49,191 nucleotides of DNA, taken from assembly GCF_009618275.1 (NCBI RefSeq), contig NZ_WIAD01000043.1, positions 1 through 49,191 of the forward strand, given 5' to 3'. Below are positions 42,840-49,191 of the stretch, one piece after another. The position numbers were made by a program, and so were the translations under genes. A model generated the notes under the pieces. The model saw only the letters and a list, made by a program, of their open reading frames with translations. It did no database searches and was not told the DNA's origin. How positions within the stretch are numbered: position 1 is the stretch's first letter; each line of letters begins with the position of its first letter. Origin of the DNA: Roseimaritima sediminicola. Its GTDB lineage: Bacteria > Planctomycetota > Planctomycetia > Pirellulales > Pirellulaceae.

Positions 42840-43367
42840 ATGGATCGATCAGTCAGCCGCTGGGCCGAGGCCCTGGGCGGCAGCGACGAAACCCAGCGGC
42901 GGACCGCCGCGCGCGCCCTGGCCATCGGCGGGCAGGATTTGCGCCCGGCGATGCTCGCCCTGACGCTGGCCGCCGGTGATCGCGACGACGAAGTGCGTAA
43001 CTGGGCCGCGGAAGCTCTGGAAACGGCTGGCCCACCCGCGGCGGCCGACGCGGAGCGTTTCAGCCAACTCCTGCTCGATTCGCTGCGATCCGGCGAAGCC
43101 GTCGACGGTGAATCCGCGTACTGGGCTGCCAAACTGCTGCGGCGATTGGGGCCCGAGGCCGCTTCGGCCACCGCAGCCCTCACCCGAGTGCTGGACGAAT
43201 CGCCGTTTCTGGCCGTCCGCGAACAAGCGGCCGCAGCCCTGGGACGGATCGGTCCGGCCGCCGCCGACGCGACCGCAGCCCTGCGGCGAGCCGCTGGCGA
43301 GGGCGTGCCCCGCCTGGCACGACTGGCCCTCTCGGCGTTGGATGCGATCCGAGGAATGGCCGCTTGA
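42840..43367 (+). CDS. HEAT-repeat protein
   Basis: A 175-residue protein made of about four to five HEAT-like helical repeats. Each carries the alanine-rich pattern with Asp/Arg at fixed places: DRDDEVRNWAAEALETAG, VDGESAYWAAKLLRRLGPEA and AVREQAAAALGRIGPAAADA. A GGGGAGAGCGG stretch precedes the ATG. Its stop overlaps the start of the nuclease-like gene by one base (TGATG), so the two are translationally coupled. HEAT proteins bind other proteins, and the partner may be the coupled gene product. No signal peptide. Confidence 0.85.
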   Translation: MDRSVSRWAEALGGSDETQRRTAARALAIGGQDLRPAMLALTLAAGDRDDEVRNWAAEALETAGPPAAADAERFSQLLLDSLRSGEAVDGESAYWAAKLLRRLGPEAASATAALTRVLDESPFLAVREQAAAALGRIGPAAADATAALRRAAGEGVPRLARLALSALDAIRGMAA

Positions 43368-44431
43368 TGTTCTGGAAACGCAAACGCAGACGTTCGCGAA
43401 CCCGGCTGCCCTGGACTCGCTTTATCGGCCCCGGGGCGACCATCCTCGGGTTGCTCTCCCTGCTGGGATTCGGCGTCGGCAAAGGCGTCGACTTCTCACG
43501 CCTGGATGACGTTCCCCCTCCAGCCACCGGCGAGGATTATCCCAGCGACCAGCCGTCGTTGGTCGGGACCAGCAAACTAAACGACCGGATTCGCATCGCC
43601 AGCTTCAACATTCAAAAGTTCGGCAAAAGCAAATCCAGCGACGTCAATGTGATGGGGGTGTTGGCCACCGTGATGGCTCAGTTCGATGTGGTCGCCATTC
43701 AGGAAGTGCTGTCGGCCGACTCCAAACCGGTTCAGAAACTGGTCGACCGGATCAACGCCCAAGGCGGACGCTACGCCTGGACTGCCAGCAGGCCGATTGG
43801 CCGCACCAGCTATGTCGAACAGTATGCCTTTGTCTGGGATACCACGCGCATCCGGCTGGTCCCCGAGTCGGCTTATCTGGTCAGTGATCCCGAGGATCGC
43901 ATGCACCGCGAACCGATGGTGGCCACGTTTCAAACCATCGTCTCGCCGATCAGCGGTCGCGAGGGTTTCCGGTTCACGCTGATCAACGTCCACACCGACC
44001 CCGACGAAGTGACTTTCGACGGCCCGGAGAACGAACTGAATGTGCTGGATGATGTTTATCGTTCGGTTCGTCAGTACGAATACAGCCGGCACCGCGAGGA
44101 AGATTTTATTCTGCTGGGCGACCTGAATGTCGACCGCGACCACCTGTACGAACTCGGACAGATCCATGGCATCGAATCGGTTGCCGGCGACCAGCCGACC
44201 AATACAGCCGGGACCAAGGTCTACGACCACATTTTGGTCGACCGAGCGACGACCAGTGAGTTCACCGGAGAGGCCGGCGTGTTGGAATTCGTGCGGCACC
44301 TGAAGCTGACACCCGAACAGGCCAAATTGGTCAGCGACCATCAGCCGGTGTGGGCCGAGTTCAGCAGTTACGAGCAACCCGCCTTCGGCAGCATCGCCAC
44401 TCGGCCCGCCGCCACGGCCGAAGCACGCTGA
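43367..44431 (+). CDS. Membrane-anchored endonuclease/exonuclease/phosphatase (EEP) family protein
   Basis: 354 residues from the ATG at 43367. A basic N-terminus (KRKRRRSRTRL) is followed by one membrane helix (about 20-40, GATILGLLSLLGFGVG), so the catalytic domain is probably outside the cytoplasm. The DNase I-like fold starts at RIASFNIQKFG. Metal and catalytic residues are visible: Asn in FNIQ, Glu in IQEVLS, GDLNVDRDH, and SDHQPVWAEF at the end. YAFVWDTTRI is a typical core strand. It could be a DNase or a phosphodiesterase. It is coupled to the HEAT-repeat gene by a one-base overlap. Confidence 0.88.
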   Translation: MFWKRKRRRSRTRLPWTRFIGPGATILGLLSLLGFGVGKGVDFSRLDDVPPPATGEDYPSDQPSLVGTSKLNDRIRIASFNIQKFGKSKSSDVNVMGVLATVMAQFDVVAIQEVLSADSKPVQKLVDRINAQGGRYAWTASRPIGRTSYVEQYAFVWDTTRIRLVPESAYLVSDPEDRMHREPMVATFQTIVSPISGREGFRFTLINVHTDPDEVTFDGPENELNVLDDVYRSVRQYEYSRHREEDFILLGDLNVDRDHLYELGQIHGIESVAGDQPTNTAGTKVYDHILVDRATTSEFTGEAGVLEFVRHLKLTPEQAKLVSDHQPVWAEFSSYEQPAFGSIATRPAATAEAR

Positions 44432-45016
44432 TCGCGGCGGAGCGGGATTGGTCGCCGAGCGACCGCCACGAATTCTTTTCTTTTTTGCGTCCGCTGGGCG
44501 GAGCCGCTGCGTTGAACCAGGTGTGGTGGTCGCCCGGTGCTCGCCACACGCGGTCTCTTTTGACGATCTTGGCTCACAAGGCTGGGCGGGGGGCGAGGGA
44601 CCCGCTATGTTGAACGGGGGTAGGCAAGACGCGGTGAAAGCGGGGCGGTCGGTTTTCGGCGGCTGGGCCTCGAAGTGCGACACTTCGCTTGCAGTTCATC
44701 GGCCGTTTTCGCTTGACATGCATATCGCTGCAGGGAACGTCGCAGCGATCTGGTTCGGGAAGTGAGAAGGAACTCGCGGCGCTGACGCTCGTTACGAAAG
44801 CCTGCGACCATGCGGCTCTACTCTCGATTCTGGCCCTCGACGGCTCGTCCTCCTCCGGCATCTCTCGACGCTGCAAGCGCCTCGCCACGTTGGAAGGCGG
44901 CAGCCCATTGGCACACCGCCGGTCTGCTCGCCTTTTCAAGGCCCGCCCTTACAAGGCCGCTCGTGTTGGCCCGTTCGTTGAGACTTTACCGAAACCCTTT
45001 GACAGGATCCGAGAAT
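44432..45016. other. Non-coding stretch, possibly repeat-derived
   Basis: 585 bp without a supportable gene. Open frames on both strands here have biased, repetitive composition and no motif, and look like chance reading of GC-rich DNA. Features such as AAGTGCGACACTTCGCTTGC (a hairpin, about 44674-44693) suggest remnants of repeats. The promoter of the His-rich gene should lie near its right end; no convincing -10 box was seen. Confidence 0.5.
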
Positions 45017-46084
45017 ATGAAACGATTCTACCATTACAGCGTGCCGCTTCTGCTGGTCGCAGCTCTGGCCGCCATGCCGTTGTTGCGGGCTCAGGACGAT
45101 TCACCGCAGTCACAGAAAGGAGCGACGCAGACCGAGGACGCGGCCGAAGCGGATCCGGGCAAACCCGCCGAGGAGATCAAGGTCAGCGAGATGACGTTGG
45201 CCGATCTATTGATGGTCATGGCCGAACCGGAGGACGCTTTGCCGCCGGAGATGCAGGACCCGGCTTTCCGCAAGTATGTCGATATCTCGCTGTTGGCCGT
45301 CGCTTGGCGGGATCTGAATGCGGCGCTGATGACCGATGTTGCCCTGCAGTTGCAGGAGGGCGAACGCGTGCTGCATCGATCGCATTACGCGATCGATTCG
45401 TCCGCTCTGCTGCAGGCCGCCGCCAAGGTTGCGGGCGAGACCAAGGACGAGGCGACGCTGGAGCGAATCAAGGCGGCGGCCGATGCGGGTGGCGATAAAG
45501 AGCTGGCCAGCAAGGTCGCGATGGCTGCCAAACTAGGCGGTGCCGCCCGCGATATGACGCCGGACTTGGACGTCGATCCCGAGAAGGTCGGCGAAGACAA
45601 GTACCAAGACGTGCAGGGCTTTATGATGGCCGTGCGTGCCGCTCGGCTGGCCGGGGAAAGCGACGTCTTGGAGGATTTGGCTGGCGAGGTCGACAAGCTC
45701 GAGGGACTGAACGACGACCAACGCGAATCGCTGAAGAAGACGATCGATGAAAGCTTGGCGATGGTCAAGCATGCCGGCAAGGTGGATCCCACGGTCGACA
45801 CCATGGAAAAAATCCGCGGCGCCACTCGTGCGTTCATCGGGCACTTCGGGCACGGCTCGTTCCATGGACATTTCGGTGGCCACCACGGCGGTCATCACGG
45901 TCACTTTGGCCATGGCGGCGGACATTGGGGTGGGCACTGGGGCCATCACGGCCATCACGGCCATCACGGCCATCACGGCCATCACGGTCACCATGGCCAT
46001 CACGGTCACTGGGGCGGTCACTGGGGTGGTCATCACGGTGGACATCACGGCCACTGGGGCGGCCATCACCACGGCCACCATTAG
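45017..46084 (+). CDS. Secreted protein with Gly/His-rich metal-binding tail
   Basis: 355 residues from the ATG at 45017, which starts a signal peptide (KRFYHYSVPLLLVAALAAMPLLRAQ). Residues about 30-275 are a helical, acidic domain with no recognised motif (LADLLMVMAEPEDALPPEM, LLAVAWRDLNAALMTDVALQL, ALLQAAAKVAGE). From about residue 280 to the end the protein is almost only Gly, His, Trp and Phe, with GHHGHH units repeated many times. Such tails bind nickel, zinc or copper. The DNA of the tail is a 9-bp-based tandem repeat, which explains long opposite-strand frames. It precedes the HTTM pair on the same strand. Function unknown; metal storage or sensing in the periplasm is inference. Confidence 0.85.
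   Translation: MKRFYHYSVPLLLVAALAAMPLLRAQDDSPQSQKGATQTEDAAEADPGKPAEEIKVSEMTLADLLMVMAEPEDALPPEMQDPAFRKYVDISLLAVAWRDLNAALMTDVALQLQEGERVLHRSHYAIDSSALLQAAAKVAGETKDEATLERIKAAADAGGDKELASKVAMAAKLGGAARDMTPDLDVDPEKVGEDKYQDVQGFMMAVRAARLAGESDVLEDLAGEVDKLEGLNDDQRESLKKTIDESLAMVKHAGKVDPTVDTMEKIRGATRAFIGHFGHGSFHGHFGGHHGGHHGHFGHGGGHWGGHWGHHGHHGHHGHHGHHGHHGHHGHWGGHWGGHHGGHHGHWGGHHHGHH
45940..46010 (+). repeat. CATCACGGC tandem repeats encoding Gly-His-His
   Basis: The 9-bp unit CATCACGGC or close variants occurs about seven to eight times in a row inside the His-rich gene (GGCCATCACGGCCATCACGG). It is in frame and could expand or contract without breaking the gene. Confidence 0.85.
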
Positions 46085-46286
46085 AGGCCACGGCCGCGCC
46101 CCGGTGGGGCGCGGCCGGTTGTTTGCCGCCAGGGGTGACTCCTGGCTGGAACGGCTCGGCGGTCTCGCGGCTGAGAGGCCCGGGGTGTCGAGCGGTGCTG
46201 CGGGCGGCGCCGGCGAGTTCAATCCTTGCTCGCACGACGATCGACCCCGCGGTTACTCGACTGTGATCCTTTCGGAGCATCGACCG

Positions 46287-47312
46287 ATGACAACGACAGC
46301 AGACGCCTCGGCAAAAACGACTCCGTCACGCGTGGCGGAGACCGCTGAGGATCCGGTCAGGCGGGACGACGAAAGTGCTTCTTCGGTGCGCAAACCGGGA
46401 CGCCGAGTGCAGGCGATCGTCAGTCTGGTGGTGGCTCTGCATCTGTTCGCTCTGCTGACCGCGGTGACTTCCTCGGGCAGCGGTAAATACACCTCTCCCT
46501 ATACCGCGGTCAAACTGAACGAACCCTTCCGGCCTTATCTGGAGGTGCTCTTTCTGCGTAACGGATACCGGTTCTTCGCCCCGAACCCGGGGCCGAACTT
46601 CGTGGCGTGGTTCCGTGTTACGTACGATGACGGTCGCGTTCGCTGGGTCGAGTTTCCGCGTCGCCAGGACTTCGCCACGCCTTTGGCTTATACCCGTATG
46701 TTGTCAGTCGCCAACATGGGCGCGTATACCTATCCTCACCCCCAGGACCCGGACAAAGGCTCGATTCGCCCGGCCACACAGATCTGTCTGCAATCGTTCG
46801 CGCGGCGCATCGCTCGAGACGCCGGAAAGAACGCGGACGCGTGGGAGGTGAGGGACGCCAAAGGAGGCGAGCGGGATACCGGCGGCGAGGTGAAGACGAG
46901 CGACGGCGGCGGAAGGGTAGTGAGTGTCGAAGCCTATCGAGTGGCACACCTTTACATCATGCCGGATCAAATTCGCGAGGGCTGGGACTACACGGACTTG
47001 CGACTGTATCAGCCGATGTATTTGGGAGCGTTTTCCGCGGATGGTTCACCAATCGACCCGGATGCAACTCGCTACTGTGAAACGCCGATCATGGTTTGCG
47101 ACATGATTTGTCATGACATTGCACCGGAGTTGATGAAGGTTCCGCCGGCAGAGCAGACGCCGCAGCGGTTGGCTGCGGAGCTGGAGCGACTGGGGATTCC
47201 CGAACCGGTGCGGCGGCTGGTTCAGCAGAACCCACAACTGATCTCGACCGCTTCGGCTGAAGTCTCCGAGACGCTGTTGCACTTGCTCGAACTGGTCCAT
47301 GAGGAAAGCTGA
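46287..47312 (+). CDS. Single-pass membrane protein of unknown function, partner of HTTM
   Basis: 341 residues from the ATG at 46287; the open frame upstream reads through the His-rich gene and is a shadow. A charged N-terminus of about 45 residues precedes one membrane helix (about 48-65, AIVSLVVALHLFALLTAV). The remainder is soluble, with SPYTAVKLNEPFRPYLEVLFLRNGYRFFAPNPGPNFVAWFRVTYDDGRVRWVEFPRR, which is longer than any motif I can name; its key parts are FAPNPGP and WVEFPRR. It ends 9 bp before the HTTM gene. The pairing suggests a common complex, perhaps a substrate or accessory factor for it. I do not recognise a named family. Confidence 0.8.
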   Translation: MTTTADASAKTTPSRVAETAEDPVRRDDESASSVRKPGRRVQAIVSLVVALHLFALLTAVTSSGSGKYTSPYTAVKLNEPFRPYLEVLFLRNGYRFFAPNPGPNFVAWFRVTYDDGRVRWVEFPRRQDFATPLAYTRMLSVANMGAYTYPHPQDPDKGSIRPATQICLQSFARRIARDAGKNADAWEVRDAKGGERDTGGEVKTSDGGGRVVSVEAYRVAHLYIMPDQIREGWDYTDLRLYQPMYLGAFSADGSPIDPDATRYCETPIMVCDMICHDIAPELMKVPPAEQTPQRLAAELERLGIPEPVRRLVQQNPQLISTASAEVSETLLHLLELVHEES

Positions 47313-47321
47313 GGTGAGTCG

Positions 47322-48497
47322 ATGCGACGTTTGAAGATTCTGGCACGTCCGGTGTGGGACTACGTTGTGAAGCTGTTGCGAACCCTGGTCAGTGGTTGGA
47401 GCGATTTTTGGTTCACCGCGGTGGATCCTGCAACGCTGGGCCTGATGCGAATCTGCGTAGGGCTGGTCGTCCTGTACATCTATGGCAGCACGTTCCTCGA
47501 ACGCAGTGACTTGGTTGGTCCTCACGCGTGGGTCGATGCGCAGGCGATCGCCGAGCTGCAGCAGATCAGCGCGGAGGCGGCTGCGGACGAGGCCGGTGGC
47601 GAAGGACGTTGGTGGGGGCAATCGGTTTGGTACTACACGACCAGCGACACCGCAGCGTCGCTGCTGTACGTCGGGCTGCTGTTGGCCGGAGTCTGCTTGA
47701 CGGTGGGATGTTTCTCGCGAACGGCGAATCTGTTGGTGCTCATCGGGCATCTCAGTTTTGTCCATCGCAGTTACGTCGCTTGGTTTGGAATGGATTCCAT
47801 CCTTTCGATGCTGCTGCTGTACATGTTGATCGGGCCCAGCGGCAGCGCGTATTCACTGGACCGATGGTTCGCGCGGCGTGGTAAGCGGAGAGCGACATTG
47901 GCGGCAACTTCGACGACCGCAATCGCCGCCCAGTCGCGGGCCGCACCGGACGACTCGCCGCCTTCGTGGACGGCCAATGTATCGCTGCGGCTGATCCAGC
48001 TGCACATGTGTGTGATCTACTTGTGTTCGGGGCTAGCGAAGCTGCAAGGTGAAACCTGGTGGGACGGGACGGCGGTGCTACGGTCCTTGTTGGGTTACGA
48101 GTTAGCGCTATTGGATTTGCGGTGGTTGGGCGGCTTCAGCGACGTGCAGCTGGAATGGTTTTCGAATCTTTCGGTAGCCGCCACGCTGGTTTTTGAAATC
48201 GGCTTTGCATTCTTGATTTGGAATCGCTTATTGCGGCCTCTGTTATTGGTCGGGGCGGTGGCGCTGCATCTGGGCATCGCTTCGTTGATGGGGTTGATCG
48301 GGTTCGGCGTGATCATGATCACCGGTTGTTTATCCTTCGTCGCTCCCACATCGATTCGCTGGGTGTTACGGGTCCTCCGCGAGCCCCCGGAGCCGGTTGC
48401 CGAGGCGCAGCCGCCGAGCCAAGACGGGCAAGCCGCCGGTCCAGAACCCTCAGCCAAACCCCAACCCATGCTGCAAGCAACCCCCGCACCCCACTAA
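47322..48497 (+). CDS. HTTM domain protein (vitamin K-dependent gamma-carboxylase-like)
   Basis: A 391-residue integral membrane protein. FWFTAVDPATLGLMRICVGLVVLYIY (about 27-52) is the characteristic HTTM opening, followed by about six further helices. RLIQLHMCVIYLCSGLAKLQGETWWDGTAV is the most conserved block, with SGLAKL...WWDGTA as in relatives. The tail after about residue 350 is proline- and glutamine-rich. The HTTM family includes gamma-glutamyl carboxylase, but bacterial members generally have unknown reactions. The carboxylase-type catalytic Lys cannot be confirmed here. The gene follows the 341-residue membrane protein by 9 bp, so they form an operon. Confidence 0.88.
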   Translation: MRRLKILARPVWDYVVKLLRTLVSGWSDFWFTAVDPATLGLMRICVGLVVLYIYGSTFLERSDLVGPHAWVDAQAIAELQQISAEAAADEAGGEGRWWGQSVWYYTTSDTAASLLYVGLLLAGVCLTVGCFSRTANLLVLIGHLSFVHRSYVAWFGMDSILSMLLLYMLIGPSGSAYSLDRWFARRGKRRATLAATSTTAIAAQSRAAPDDSPPSWTANVSLRLIQLHMCVIYLCSGLAKLQGETWWDGTAVLRSLLGYELALLDLRWLGGFSDVQLEWFSNLSVAATLVFEIGFAFLIWNRLLRPLLLVGAVALHLGIASLMGLIGFGVIMITGCLSFVAPTSIRWVLRVLREPPEPVAEAQPPSQDGQAAGPEPSAKPQPMLQATPAPH

Positions 48498-48519
48498 CCT
48501 CCTCCCCACCCCAGACACC

Positions 48520-49010
48520 AACCGCACGGGGACAGCAACCAACCACACGGGGACAGTGCACGCGCAACCCACCAACCAACAACCACGCGGGGACAGTGCA
48601 CGCGCAACCCCGCACAAACCCCAACCAAAACAACCACGCGGGGACAGTGCACGGGCCAGCCACCAACCAACCACGCGGGGACAGTGCACGCGGACCCTGC
48701 ACCCCGCACGACAACCACACGGGGACAGTGCACGATTAATCAACCGCACGGGGACAGTGCACGCGCCACCCACCAACCAACCACGTGGGGACAGTGCACG
48801 CGGACCCGGCACCCCGAACGGAAACTGTGGTGGTGGCGGACGTTCTCTCGGCACCTCATGTTCGTAGCATGCGGCTCGTATCGGTACGACGAAGTCACCA
48901 CAATCGCACGGGGACAGTGCACGCGCCACCCACCAACCAACCACGCGGCGACAACCACGCGGGGACGACCCGCACAACCACGCGGGGACAGTGCACGCGG
49001 ACCCGGCACC
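48520..49010. repeat. Dispersed-tandem array of GGGGACAGTGCAC units
   Basis: Nine copies of GGGGACAGTGCAC begin near 48549, 48589, 48637, 48677, 48720, 48749, 48787, 48908 and 48984. Degenerate copies lie near 48528 and 48960. Units are usually preceded by AACCACGCG or AACCACACG and followed by CGCGCAACC or CGCGGACCC. Spacing is irregular (29 to 121 bp). The between-unit sequence is low-complexity CCAACCAACC and repeats itself. It is non-coding; opposite-strand frames read as repeated Cys-Thr-Val-Pro-Ala and are spurious. Confidence 0.9.
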
Positions 49011-49093
49011 CCGCACGGAAACGGTGGTGGTGGCGACGTTCTCTCGGCGCCTCATGTTCGTGGCATGCGGCTCGTATCGGTACGACGAAGTGA
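48787..49093. repeat. Duplicated 109-bp block within the terminal repeat region
   Basis: The block 48787-48895 (from GGGGACAGTGCACGCGGACC to GTACGACGAAGT) recurs at 48984-49091 with a few substitutions and one base deleted. Offsets are 197 bp at the left and 196 bp at the right. Both copies contain TTCTCTCGGC and GCATGCGGCTCGTATCGG. The sequence after 49094 has no gene that can be supported before the window ends. Confidence 0.85.
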
Positions 49094-49191
49094 CTCTTCC
49101 CCGGATGACTTCCATAGCCGTCTGTAAAGTGGCGTCGACCGTGCCCCCTATATGTAGAGCTAGCAAATTTCGGCGGTAAAGTTCGTATCTA

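Noticed and set aside
44574-44939. 121-residue minus-strand frame in the gap before the His-rich gene
   Set aside because: No ribosome binding site, motif or plausible composition; probably chance.
44810-45016. Upstream extension of the His-rich protein frame
   Set aside because: The added 69 residues have no family character, and the ATG at 45017 begins a clean signal peptide.
45533-46222. Minus-strand frame rich in Met-Ala-Val repeats opposite the His-rich tail
   Set aside because: Antisense of the GGCCATCAC-type tandem repeat.
48520-49010. Possible CRISPR array or small secreted peptides
   Set aside because: The sequence between cores is repetitive rather than unique, spacing is irregular, and the repeated Cys-Thr-Val-Pro-Ala peptides only reflect the antisense of the repeat.

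Overview
The window is about 49 kb of GC-rich chromosomal DNA from a planctomycete, most likely of the Rhodopirellula/Pirellulaceae type. The evidence is two tandem pairs of PSD1-type cytochrome c (DUF1549/DUF1553) and DUF1501 genes, a formylglycine-type sulfatase, a DUF6807 protein, an HTTM protein, a mutarotase-symporter fusion, and many short palindromic intergenic repeats. No tRNA, rRNA, CRISPR array, transposase or phage gene was seen. The taxonomic call is inference from gene content.

Layout. 1-4243: an AraC regulator diverges from a three-gene operon (UxaE-type epimerase, plant-like L-galactose dehydrogenase, zinc alcohol dehydrogenase) that reads as a route from L-galactose to D-fructuronate. 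4364-7602: a HupE-like metal transporter and a kelch mutarotase fused to a sodium:solute symporter. 7632-13370 (minus): sulfatase, MerA-like disulfide oxidoreductase, a GH100/debranching-like glycosidase and a sucrose-6-phosphate phosphatase. 13551-16102 (plus): rhodanese, a small unknown protein, and an APH/P-loop kinase fusion whose C-terminal tail is read from a palindromic repeat. 16342-25539 (minus): a four-gene operon of two PSD1/DUF1501 pairs, facing away from a PAS-AraC regulator (25615-26370) whose stop codon is followed by a tandem array of 19-20 bp repeats.

26567-32058 (minus) is the most unusual stretch: a compact alternative chaperone operon (J-like protein without the HPD motif, GrpE-like protein, Hsp70, zinc-ribbon protein) preceded by a large protein with a Lys-Ala repeat N-terminus and a poly-Asp C-terminus. 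Next come an MgtE magnesium transporter and a Cys-Cys-repeat secreted protein with a clear promoter candidate and terminator. 34595-35598: TerB-like protein and a stand-alone CoaB domain. 35631-36199: a 281-bp tandem duplication built of nested inverted repeats.

36229-44431: class 3 lipase, DUF6807 protein, a divergent RNase HII-like protein, a TolC-like coiled-coil protein, MetF, a phytanoyl-CoA dioxygenase-like oxygenase, a HEAT-repeat protein and an EEP-fold nuclease. 45017-48497: a His/Gly-rich secreted protein, a membrane-anchored unknown protein and an HTTM protein. The window closes with about 690 bp of non-coding repeats built around GGGGACAGTGCAC. The high GC content produces many long spurious ORFs on opposite strands, which have been left out.
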